A stretch of 64,000 nt of DNA from Mytilus edulis (lineage: Eukaryota; Mollusca; Bivalvia; Mytilida; Mytilidae): assembly GCF_963676685.1 (NCBI RefSeq), contig NC_092344.1:94270749-94334748 (forward strand), in the 5' to 3' direction. The stretch's first letter is position 1. The number at the start of each line of letters is the position of its first letter. Shown in pieces: positions 1 through 9,793 of the stretch. The notes beneath the pieces are model-generated. The model did not search any database, had not been told where the DNA came from, and saw only the letters and a list, made by a program, of their open reading frames with translations. Position numbers and translations under genes: made by a program.

Positions 1-462
1 CAGCCAATCACCAATCGAAGTCAGAGGAGTAAGGCATTCCTCCTTGGGGAAACACTACCACCTCAATGTTCAATTTTCGCTAGAACAGGAAGACCTTTCT
101 AGACGTCCGGCTCGTTCAATCTTAACATAAAATTCACAGCTGTGAGGTTATATGAAAAAAAATATATATACATTATTACATATAATTCAGCGTTTGATTG
201 AACTGTAATTTATTATTCAACATTAATTATTTGCATTTGAAAGTTTGTTTACAATTACGCCTACAAAACCCGTTTTCAAATGTGACCAATTACAAATGCA
301 TTTACCATGTAAATAAACTCACCACAGATGCCAGGATTGATATTTTATATTTGCGCCAAACAAAATCGTTCCTAAGATCTTTTATGAACCTACGTAAATC
401 AGGATTGAGAATTATCAGATCATGTGTTACGTGTGGAGGACTTGGGGAATTAAAGGGGTCTT
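1..462. other. Gene-free left edge
   Basis: AT-rich sequence without a convincing reading frame, splice-bounded exon or recognised repeat. The first ~120 bases are less AT-rich than what follows and could be the tail of a repeat cut by the window edge; I cannot identify it. Confidence 0.5.
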
Positions 463-529
463 GAAATAGAGAAATAGAAATAGAATGAGAAATAGAATGA
501 GAAATAGAATGAGAAATAGAAATAGAATA
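463..529. repeat. GAAATAGAAT microsatellite/minisatellite
   Basis: Short tandem array of GAAATA and GAAATAGAAT-like units, about six or seven imperfect copies. It explains the small open frames on both strands here, whose peptides are simple repeats. Confidence 0.85.
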
Positions 530-699
530 CATGTACTTTGTAAAAAACAAGTTAGGTCTTTAATACTAAATTCAAATTTAAAAAAAATAAAACATTTAAA
601 TCCACGGATAAAATTCAACACGCTCTTTTTATGCGATCAAAAATAATTTAGAAGGATTTCGTTCCAAAAACTGTTAAAATATTCATCTTACAGTTGATG

Positions 700-790
700 T
701 GTTTCCCTAGGTTTTGGTTTGTGATCCAGATTTGTTTTCGCTTAGTCGATCTATGACTATTGAACAGTGGTATACTACTATAGCTTTAAT
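700..790 (-). repeat. Family A repeat fragment
   Basis: The reverse complement matches the segment at 3356-3440 and 16470-16540 (core: TATACCGCTGTTC, then AAATC..GAT/ATTGAG). Diverged and truncated. Confidence 0.6.
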
Positions 791-1952
791 TCAATGGTGT
801 GATTTTTCAATCTTTTAAAAAAGGTATTATTTTGAAGAAAAGCATTGAATTTATTGTATGCACGTCCACACACGACAAGACGCTAGTGTGTCGTAACAGA
901 AAATAACATTGGTCATTTTTATCATGAAGTTATCATTCAGATGAAATCCAAGCCGAAACAGTGGGTAAATGAAATCATTATTTGACCGATCTATTTAAAT
1001 ATTTGAAAATGAAAAGTTAATTTGAAAATTCTAAGGCCCGGATTTGTCGAAGTCAAGAAATCTTGTCGACACTTTGACACTTTTAATGAATATGATACAT
1101 ATATATTTTGTTGATTTTTCACGTAAAAATCGAAAATTAATCTATTAGCAAAGCAGGTGTTAATGCCCTTGTGTATAAAGTTTACTTATAGGGTTTTATC
1201 AAACTAATTAAAATCGACTGTCAGTTATCTTTGTACTTATAATATAGCTAAAAAATGGTTCTAATCGCTAGAAAGAATTGTATTTGGTCTTGCTAATATT
1301 CAACCTAAAAATAATTCTTTTTCGTCAGTTAATATTGAAATAGAGATTTACACTTTTAATAAAATACAAGCCTATCTGTTTAGTTGCAATTGTAATCCTC
1401 ATAAAAGAAATAAAAGATATTATATAGAAAATCATACTACAGAAGATTATTTTGTCAATAAGTTGTAGATAGAAATACTAAAACTTACTGACATTGATAT
1501 TTTTTTATTATTAATATATCAATAACTTACAATAGAATTAGTTTAATAAAGAGAAAACGTATCCAGTATGGTAAAAATAAGAATAGTTTATTATACAAGG
1601 GCAGATGTATATCTGAACCTAGAAACCACAAGCAACAATTAGAGTGTATAGGATTATGTTTGAAACCCTGCTCATACATTGAAAGTTACTGAATGTTTTG
1701 AAATACTAGAATTATGCAAATTGTACTCGAATTCATTCACCACTTTTATTAGTTCTACATTTCCACCTCAAAACGAATATAGTTAAGATTTACAACTGAA
1801 ACTCAGCCAGAGAATTTTAGGGGGAAATTGTATCATAGAGATTTCATTGACATATCTATAATGCAACCCGTTCTATAGAATATAGACATTTGAATACAAA
1901 TACAACAAATGTATCATGGTTCAAATAACAAATAAATTAAAAAAATAATCAT

Positions 1953-2043
1953 TGAAAATATTAAATTCAAATATGACATGTGAAAATTATATTAGATTCA
2001 AATATGACATGTGAAAATAATATTAAATTTAAATATGATATGT
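1953..2043. repeat. ~30-bp tandem repeat, 3 copies
   Basis: Three imperfect copies of a unit containing TTCAAATATGACATGTGAAA; copies differ by a few substitutions and small indels. Confidence 0.8.
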
Positions 2044-3355
2044 GAAATAAAATATAAAAAGAAAACAATGTTTTCCCAAATCTTCTTTGCGAGCAAAGTT
2101 GACATTTCAGATTCTTGTTCAACTTAAATTAAGAAAGAACTTCTTCTAGTTACTGAAATGCAAGACACATCAGTTTAATTGATTAGGTTTTTATCATTTG
2201 AAAAACAACCACCATATCTCACCTTAGTTATGTAGTTACATGCCATCATACGTCTACTCCACTTATACTACAAGATAGTCATGAATGTTATATCATAGGT
2301 GCTAACGCAGTGTATCTTTTTATTTACACTTATTGGTTGTCTCAATATCTGTCTAAATGCTTTTTCATATCTTTTGGCCGTATTACTCCTGACGTGATTT
2401 GGTATGTATGCATTCAACTATAGGGTTCTGGTGTTCCTTGAGTGGGTGGATTTAAAGGTGATGTTCAGTTGTACAGTGTTATTTTCATTTTGTTTATTCT
2501 TGTCTACATAATTTACTTAACAATTTGTAGTTTTCGAGAAAGATTACACTATATACTGTATGTTCTATCAACTACAAACACATTTGTATTGTCGTCTTTG
2601 TAAAATACAAAGCTTTTTTGTTTGTATGCTTTTGATTATTTTCAGTCGTTAGTTAATTATTTTGTCTGTGAAGTATGCTTACACAGGTCTGGTTTATAAA
2701 TCTCAATTATTCTTATGTCTGTTTGGGTTGCTCACTCAGGTTTCAATTATATGGAACTACAAAAAAACGTGAAAAATGTGAATTTTTACCAAGCTATAAA
2801 ATAGATTTCACCACTACTTTATACGGAAAATGCGTGTACCAAATCAGAAATATGTAGTTGTTTTTCATTGTCAGTTTTCATGGAATCCCCTTTTTTTAAC
2901 TTACCTTGAAGATCGGAGTTTTATTAATTCAATTTTCCATGAAAAAGAAATTTCTGTCGCCATTAAGGTTTTAAGCTGAATTGTCTGTCGTTAAGGCTTA
3001 CCCTAAAATATAAGTATCCCCTTTTTGAAACCCTGTACTTTTAGTTTATATCAATTATAATTTTAATATAGAGTTGAGTGCTTTTCCTGAAAATGCGCTG
3101 TTCGTATGATGATTGTGTCTGGTGTGTTATGCCATTGACGGTATTGTCTCATTTGATCACTCATAGGACATTCGGGTTAAAAATATCATTTTATTTTATT
3201 CATTTGTTTGTTTGTTATATTTGTTATTTATGTTTGTTTTTCTAGTCAAATCTTCAAATGTCAAAGTAAATCACTAATTTCTACGCGAACATTTTGCAAT
3301 ATTTCGTTGTTTTTTTACAAAATAAAATAACATTTGTCGATTTAATTCGATGGGT

Positions 3356-3640
3356 TTAAATAGAGGCACCAGTAGTTTACCGCTGTTCGAAAGTCACAAA
3401 CTTGATTGAGAAAAAACAAATCCGGGTTACAAATAAAAAAAACTGAGGTAAACACATCAACTACAAGAGGAAAACAATGAAACAACAGAAACACTGAAGT
3501 GCAACAAAAAACCACACGACAATGCAACACACACAGAAACGAATTATGACATAACAACTGCCATTTTCCTGACTTGATACAGGACATTTTAAGAAAAAAA
3601 TGGTGTGTTGAACCTAGATTTTGCGCCTAGCAAAATCTCG
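3356..3640 (+). repeat. Family A interspersed repeat, long copy
   Basis: This is the longest forward copy of a repeat seen about a dozen times in the window. It contains, in order, the TATACCGCTGTTCGAAAGT block, an A-rich block, and a block whose reverse complement (AGGAATATGACAG, then CATTCGTTTG) recurs alone elsewhere. There is no protein-coding content; the frames crossing it are shadows. I believe this family is abundant in mussel genomes (recollection, not verified here). Confidence 0.7.
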
Positions 3641-4512
3641 CGCTTTTATGGCAATGTTAAATATAACAATAAAATGACAACATTACATGACAGGACTACA
3701 GTACAAAAAAAAAAAAAAACGCTAGAACATTCAGGACAGAAAAATACACAAATAGACATTACAATAGGACATTTCGACATGCTAATCAAAGGTACCTGGC
3801 TTGTAATTTAATACACCGTATGTTTGTTTCGTTTACATAAGACTCACCAGTGACACTCATATCAACAAAGTAAAGAAAACCAAGCAAGTACAAAGTTGAA
3901 GAGCATTGATCACCCAAAATTCTAAAAAGTTGTGCCGAATACGGATATGGTTATCTATGCCTGGGATAAGAAAATCCTTAGTATTAAGATAAAAATGAAC
4001 ATATAAGTGTTGACTAACCACAGAATAAAAACGAACGCCTAAAAACAAAATAGGACTGCACATACAGCAGAATCAAAGAACCATGCATTATCATCGACTG
4101 TATAACGCTACAAAAGTGGCGTCACAGGTAAATTTCGAAAATTTTGATATTGTTCAAAATCAGGTTTGTAATTATGATAGTAGTTAATGTATAATTGTAT
4201 TAAACCTTCAATAACATTTTATCTACGTCTTTATTGTTTGTGGTCCTATTATTACGGTATTTTATTGTTTGTGGTCCTATTATTACGGTATTACATTTTG
4301 CATACATTTGTTGAAATAAAACAGAAAATATTGAATAAAAGTCAGCAAAATGTACATGGAACTGTGTCCCATTCATTAAAATCAACCGAGTTTGCATTTG
4401 TGTACAGCAGAGTTTTCGGCTCTCTCAATTGAATATATACGTAGTATTAAAATACCACCAAAAATCTATTGCACCTTTCGTAATTTTTCAACACTTAGGA
4501 GATAACTGTATA
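3641..4512. other. AT-rich intergenic stretch
   Basis: No gene or splice-bounded exon seen. The only structure noted is the perfect 31-bp duplication at 4230-4291. Confidence 0.45.
4230..4291. repeat. Perfect 31-bp tandem duplication
   Basis: Two adjacent identical 31-bp units (4230-4260 and 4261-4291) starting TTTATTGTTTGTGGTCC. The identity indicates a recent duplication. Confidence 0.95.
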
Positions 4513-4639
4513 GTATTTTAAACTCCGACGGCATTAATTGGGGATTTGATGGTCGCAAATTAAGTTTACTGGCGACCCGTTAGCGGAGACACTAAACGGG
4601 TATTTGCGACCATCAAATCCCCAATTGATGCTGTCGGAG
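4513..4639. mobile_element. Short foldback (MITE-like) hairpin
   Basis: Arms at about 4513-4560 and 4600-4639 plus adjoining bases are reverse complements with few mismatches; both carry ATTGGGGATTTGATGGTCGC or its complement. The interior adds a second stem (ACCCGTTA...TAAACGGGT). The whole ~127 bp can fold into one long hairpin. No coding capacity; most likely a miniature transposon end pair. No clear target duplication found. Confidence 0.7.
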
Positions 4640-4881
4640 CTTAAAACACAATATTGTGATCTCCATTTTAATGAAACTGACTGAAAACAACGTTAAAACA
4701 TGTATTTAAAGTTTGCCATATGCCGTCTACGCTTGCGCGTACGTCCCATAGCATCAATTGTCAATTGATGCCATGTAAAAATGTGACGTTATCCAATCAA
4801 AATGAAAGTTACAAATTTGTTGCATTAGAATTGTACATAACCGTATTTTTTGTAATTTTTTTCAAACATTTCTTTCCAAAT

Positions 4882-4886
4882 GCTTT
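4882..4886. repeat. BEL target site duplication (left)
   Basis: GCTTT immediately precedes the left LTR and is repeated exactly at 7664-7668 after the right LTR. A 5-bp duplication is usual for LTR retrotransposon integrases. Confidence 0.9.
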
Positions 4887-5055
4887 TGTCGAGATTACCG
4901 CGGGATTACGACGTTCTTAAGTTTGTACATTGCCATTGGCGACGTTGGCGACTTCAGTGACGTCGCCGTGGGCTCTTTGAGTTGTTATTAAAAGTTATGG
5001 CTGAACAGACGTGTTTGTTTATATTAGCGAAAATATCATACTTTTAACCTCCACA
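4887..5055 (+). repeat. 5' LTR of BEL element
   Basis: 169 bp beginning TGTCGAGATT and ending AACCTCCACA, identical to 7495-7663. Being short, it presumably carries the element's promoter. It contains GGCGACGTTGGCGAC and a GTGACGTC motif that could bind CREB/ATF-type factors (inference). Confidence 0.95.
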
Positions 5056-5073
5056 TTTATGGTACCGTGACCG

Positions 5074-7287
5074 ATGGATTTAAAGAAGCTCAAGTCGATA
5101 CGATCCGGGAACAGAAGTGCTGTTACCAAACTCATTCGAAAGATAGATGCAGCGAAGCATGATATAGATTTCGATCCAGAAGAATTAACCGCAACATTTG
5201 ACAACCTTATCCAGAAGCAAAAGTTATTGAACAACTTGAACGAACAGATACTTAACCTAACGGAAGCAGAAGATATAGAAGATGAAATCCTAGACTCAGA
5301 TGAGTATTGTATAAATTTAGAAACAAAAATCAGACACATACGAAATTTTATTCAAGATACGCATACCGCATCACAGTCACGTCAGAGCGAAACTTCATCA
5401 CAAATACTAAATGTTGAACATCAACCGTTCGTCACAGCAAACCTCACAGAAAATTCATGCACGCAGCCGTTCCAAAATCCGTTCTCTCAAGCTAGTAACA
5501 CAGTGAGTACTAATATAAATCCGTATACATCCGCAAGCAGTCAGAATCATTACTTACCCAAACTCACACTTCCGATATTCACAGGGAATATATTAGATTG
5601 GCAAACTTTCTGGGATTCGTATGAATGCGCCATACATTTAAACCCTTCATTGACCGATGTCCAGAAATTTAATTACCTCAAAGCACAATTACAGAATGAA
5701 GCATTACGCACCATAGCAGGTTTTGCGCTTACTAATGCAAACTACGCAGACGCCATTATTTTGTTGAAGGAGAGATTCGGGCAAACACACAAAATTACAC
5801 AAGCGTACATGCAAGCTTTATTAGAAATTACACCGCCAAGAAACAATCTTGTCAGTTTGAGACACTTTTATGATCAAATGGAAACTTACGTAAGAGGGCT
5901 AGAATCTTTAGGACAATCACAAGACTCGTACGGAACACTACTTGTACCAATAATTTTGAATAAATTACCGGGAGAAATTAAAAAAAACCTTGCCCGTGAA
6001 CATGGAACAGAAAACTGGTTATTACGAGACCTCCGGAAAAGTATTTGCAATGAAATAAACATAATTGATGCGGGACAAGACACTGAAACTTATAACAATT
6101 TGCCAAGTGCATCGTCTTTCTTTACCGGAACAAAATGGATAAAACCACCAAACCAAACTCTAGATACGAGACATACACACCAGAATTTGCAATATAAACC
6201 TTGTGTATTCTGTCACGATTTACACGCACCAGCGCATTGCACGAATGTATCTGATCTAGAAACACGCATGGATATTGTAAAACGCGAACAATTGTGTTTC
6301 AACTGTCTAGGTACACACCGTATACACGAATGTTATTCAAATCAGTTTTGCCGCATTTGCAATAAAAGACATCACACAAGTCTGTGTATCGATAACCCAT
6401 TTAACAGCAACATTGTCCATGATAATGACACCAGCAGACATATCCAGCAAAATGCAAATGACAGCCCACAGAATACGAATTTTCCTATTAGCAATGGACA
6501 TTTACAGAACTCACCAAATTTGAATCAGACATCTGTAAATATTGTAAATGATACAAATCAGAAAGAAGAGGACACTACAATTCTACACTCCTCGTCAAAT
6601 GACGTACGCACGCATGTACTTTTGAAAACTGCCGTCGCACCAGTATGGTCAGACAACTTATGTATAGATACCCATATACTTTTTGACGAGGGATCACAGC
6701 GATCATTTGTGACCGAAGATTTAGCAAGAAAACTTAATTTACATACAGAGGGAATTGAAATTCTACAATTATCGTCATTTGGAGATAGAAACAAAAACGT
6801 ACGACATTTAGATAAATCAACAGTGTTCGTAGAATCAAATGCAGGACAGAAAATACCGATACACGTTCTAATTGTACCAATGATTGCCGTACCTTTGCAG
6901 AACAATATTCGCCACATCAACAGAGGACTGAATTATTTACGGGGACTTAAGTTAGCACATCCAGTAACACAGGAAGAGTCTTTCGAAATATCGTTATTAA
7001 TCGGAGCAGACTACTACTGGGACTTAGTCGAGAATGAAGTCGTAAGAGGAAATGGTCCAACCGCCGTAAAGTCAAAGTTAGGTTTCTTACTTTCCGGTTC
7101 AATAAGGGACAAAAGCGAACACGCATTGATATGTACCAACATATTAAGCATTCTTGTTTCGCACAAACCAGAGGAACACGATATAAAAACCTCTCTAAAC
7201 ACAACAAACAGAAGTACTCAATCTAGACGATTAGCAAGTGCCAAGGTCCGGAAGAAGATACGGAAGCGTACGAATTACCAATCATAG
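5074..7287 (+). CDS. BEL/Pao Gag-protease polyprotein (RT/IN deleted)
   Basis: The 737-residue frame starts at the first ATG after the LTR and primer site. Residues ~1-100 are charged and helical. Residues ~160-335 match the DUF1759 Gag-like region of BEL elements (LPKLTLPIFTGN..W..FWDSY, later LNKLPGEIKKNL). Zinc-knuckle cysteines and histidines follow: C377/C380, then C408-C411-H418-C420 and C426-C429-H433-C438. Residues ~510-680 match the DUF1758 retropepsin-like protease, active-site segment LFDEGSQRSFV with D538. The frame then runs ~40 residues into unrelated basic sequence and stops. Reverse transcriptase, RNase H and integrase are absent, so a deletion probably fused the protease region to the last codons of the original pol. 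In another frame, 3' of about 7245, an acidic stretch ending EDENDEED-like residues before a TAG at ~7307 may be the original pol C-terminus (inference). Codon use and lack of stops suggest recent function as Gag. Confidence 0.9.
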   Translation: MDLKKLKSIRSGNRSAVTKLIRKIDAAKHDIDFDPEELTATFDNLIQKQKLLNNLNEQILNLTEAEDIEDEILDSDEYCINLETKIRHIRNFIQDTHTASQSRQSETSSQILNVEHQPFVTANLTENSCTQPFQNPFSQASNTVSTNINPYTSASSQNHYLPKLTLPIFTGNILDWQTFWDSYECAIHLNPSLTDVQKFNYLKAQLQNEALRTIAGFALTNANYADAIILLKERFGQTHKITQAYMQALLEITPPRNNLVSLRHFYDQMETYVRGLESLGQSQDSYGTLLVPIILNKLPGEIKKNLAREHGTENWLLRDLRKSICNEINIIDAGQDTETYNNLPSASSFFTGTKWIKPPNQTLDTRHTHQNLQYKPCVFCHDLHAPAHCTNVSDLETRMDIVKREQLCFNCLGTHRIHECYSNQFCRICNKRHHTSLCIDNPFNSNIVHDNDTSRHIQQNANDSPQNTNFPISNGHLQNSPNLNQTSVNIVNDTNQKEEDTTILHSSSNDVRTHVLLKTAVAPVWSDNLCIDTHILFDEGSQRSFVTEDLARKLNLHTEGIEILQLSSFGDRNKNVRHLDKSTVFVESNAGQKIPIHVLIVPMIAVPLQNNIRHINRGLNYLRGLKLAHPVTQEESFEISLLIGADYYWDLVENEVVRGNGPTAVKSKLGFLLSGSIRDKSEHALICTNILSILVSHKPEEHDIKTSLNTTNRSTQSRRLASAKVRKKIRKRTNYQS

Positions 7288-7494
7288 ACGAAAATGATGA
7301 AGAAGACTAGAACTTTAACAATTTTAAAAAGGACTTTCGAAGTTAATTCAATTTTTCATTTATGTGAACAAGAACTTAGTTAATTCAATTTAGTTCATTC
7401 ATGGAGATAGAGACTTTTTTAATCTGATTTATTTACAAATATGGACAGTTAATGTGAAATTTAAGATAATTTGCACTTTTTGCGGCCCCCAGTA

Positions 7495-7663
7495 TGTCGA
7501 GATTACCGCGGGATTACGACGTTCTTAAGTTTGTACATTGCCATTGGCGACGTTGGCGACTTCAGTGACGTCGCCGTGGGCTCTTTGAGTTGTTATTAAA
7601 AGTTATGGCTGAACAGACGTGTTTGTTTATATTAGCGAAAATATCATACTTTTAACCTCCACA
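7495..7663 (+). repeat. 3' LTR of BEL element
   Basis: Identical to the left LTR over all 169 bp, followed by the GCTTT duplication at 7664-7668. It should supply the polyadenylation site of the element transcript. Confidence 0.95.
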
Positions 7664-7668
7664 GCTTT

Positions 7669-9441
7669 GTTAAAAAAATCATCAGTGTTAATAAATTGTC
7701 AATTCAAGTATTTTATTTACGTCTTGCCTATGCTACAATTACTAAATGCAAGCATTACGGATACAGTTTTAAACTTAAGGTGGCCCGGGTGTCTTCCTCC
7801 ATCTTGGATTTTGAAGAAGCAAATAACTTTGGTCTAGATATTTGATGAAATGTGCAAATTTTGAGAGTTGTATGTATGTAAAACACCTTTAATATAAATA
7901 TAGAAAATTGTGTGTTTTAACATAATTACAGCTGTAATTTCTCAAAAACACCTTGTTTGTATTTGATTAGATTTTTTTAACGTTGCCAAAGAAGGGGAGA
8001 TAACTCAGATAAAGTCATTTTTATAATAGAAAGTGTTATGAATTTACCAATTTTGCTCTGAAAGCATGTTATAAGAGCAATCTTCTCACATTTTATCTTA
8101 AAGTTCTGATAGTACGTTTTCTTTTCATCACACGAAATTTTGATTTTCCATGCATAATCTATACAAAATTCTAAAATTTTGCACAACCTGCAGCGTGAAA
8201 AAAAGGTCCGGTGATTTTTTAATATATTTTATTTTGAAATATGATAAAAACTTTATTTAGACAAGTTATCAAAATATTCTATCAATTTTAATTAAGACTC
8301 CCTAGTCACCTTAAGTCAGTCCGTACAGATTTATGTGAGACGATTACAAATAAAAACAACATGACTGTATATACATTCAGATTCAGATTTAAGCATGAAT
8401 GATTAAACTATACATCATACTTATGATACTATTTACAATATAAAACTTCTTGTCGTCTTTTCGAAATGAGGATTTGAAACATTATTTAATAACATTTGTA
8501 TTCGAAAATAAATCAAGCAATTTTCTGACAGTCTGTAACTCACTACATGCATTTAATTGTTCATCAATTTTAAGATTTTAACAAATGCAGTTAATACAAT
8601 TTTCTAATATCATTATTAACAGGATAAAGTGAAATACCATGCTATTTATTTTCAACAGTATTTAAACAAGAAATATGAAACCTTTCTTCTAGTTGCAACT
8701 GTTCATAGCTCCTAGTTTTCTGTCTGATGTCAAAAGCGCCAGTTCTTAACTCTTGTATGTGGAAGTAAGCTGCCTCGAGGTATTTTGACGTCCGAATGCA
8801 AATTGAAATATGTAAAAAAAAAATTGGTTAAACATATACAATTGACCAAACATGCATGTATACATATATTTTTTTGTATATATATGACACTCGACAAGTA
8901 GATTTGAAAAGGGATATTGTTGGTCTTAGCTTACGTTTTAAATTGATTACTGTGGAATGAGTGTTTGAGTGGATAATATAATCTGGGTTTTTTTTTCTGT
9001 ATCAATAAAATAAATGCTAAAGCTTGTTTTGACGAAATTGTTTTATTTTGAACACCTTTTCCAATTAAATAAAAATTTAAGTTACATATGGAAATAATAA
9101 AAAATATAATCAAAATATTACAGCATATTAGCAGTATATTTGAAATTTAAGGAGTTTTACTATCATTACAAAAATTCATATTATGAAACTTTGATCAAAG
9201 CAACCAAACTATTTTCTAGTCAAAATGTTCATATTCAGCTTACTTGCCTCTTTTAAATGAGACGTGAATGTCAATTTTATCAATAATTTAATTAATATAG
9301 AATTAGAGTAGATTGACCAAAGTCAATAAAACGGCCAATATGTTAAAAATGTTAAACTTTTTTCTTTTCTTTTAAAACTAAATAGATGAAAGGGTAGTTT
9401 ACACCAAAACCAGACCAGATTGTATAACAAAAAGTTAATAC
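7669..9441. other. Intergenic stretch 5' of the TSP1/EGF gene
   Basis: AT-rich with homopolymer runs; no exon or recognised repeat. The last few hundred bases should hold the promoter and 5' UTR of the gene starting at 9442, but I see no core promoter motif I would defend. Confidence 0.4.
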
Positions 9442-9793
9442 ATGGATGGTTTTAGGGTAGTTACCCTTTATTTAAGTTTATGTGCATTTTTGAATATATT
9501 AGGCATATCTAATGCAGTGTGTGACATTTTGGATTGGAATAATTGGTCACAATGTGATGCAACTTGTGGTGGTGGATCACGTTTTAGAAAGAAAAATATT
9601 AATTGCAATGCTAACTGGATTCCTTTTACATTGGAAAACTGTTTAAAGAAATGTAATATCACAGATAAGGAGTGGAAAACCAATGGTGTGGAACATGAGC
9701 TTTGTAAACCAAATTGCCATAATGGAACTTACGATTATATTAAACAACGTTGCACATGCTCAATTGAATTCAGCGGCAATTGTTGTGAGAAAG
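9442..9793 (+). CDS. TSP1/EGF gene exon 1 (signal peptide, TSP1, EGF-1)
   Basis: ATG at 9442 with G at +4; the next ~25 residues are hydrophobic, ending before VCD, a good secretion signal. The donor is AAAG|GTATTAT after 9793, phase 1. Reading through the donor gives only three more residues and a TAA at 9802-9804, supporting splicing here. EGF-1 has five cysteines (C88, C92, C104, C106, C114) plus C115, which probably belongs to the next module. Confidence 0.88.

Larger units (their letters stand above)
530..3355. other. AT-rich intergenic stretch
   Basis: No coding exon supported. It contains a minus-orientation family A fragment near 700-790 and a three-copy tandem repeat at 1953-2043; otherwise long A/T runs. 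The 60-codon frame at 2675-2857 has no domain, splice or codon-bias support. Confidence 0.5.
4887..7663 (+). mobile_element. Internally deleted BEL/Pao LTR retrotransposon
   Basis: This is a complete insertion: 169-bp LTRs that I read as base-for-base identical, TG...CA termini, 5-bp duplication GCTTT, and one long open frame for Gag plus aspartic protease. Autonomous BEL/Pao elements also carry reverse transcriptase, RNase H and integrase and are several kb longer. None of these is present in the 2,777 bp, so this copy is non-autonomous and would need enzymes supplied in trans. Identical LTRs mean a very recent insertion. A few bases after the left LTR, TGGTACCGTGACC (from 5060) begins with the TGG expected of a tRNA primer-binding site; I do not name the tRNA. 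No classical purine-rich tract precedes the right LTR; the bases there are C-rich (GCGGCCCCC). Confidence 0.92.

Noticed and set aside
5019..5339. 106-codon minus-strand frame, and other minus frames within 5886-7207
   Set aside because: Shadows of the BEL Gag-protease frame on the opposite strand.
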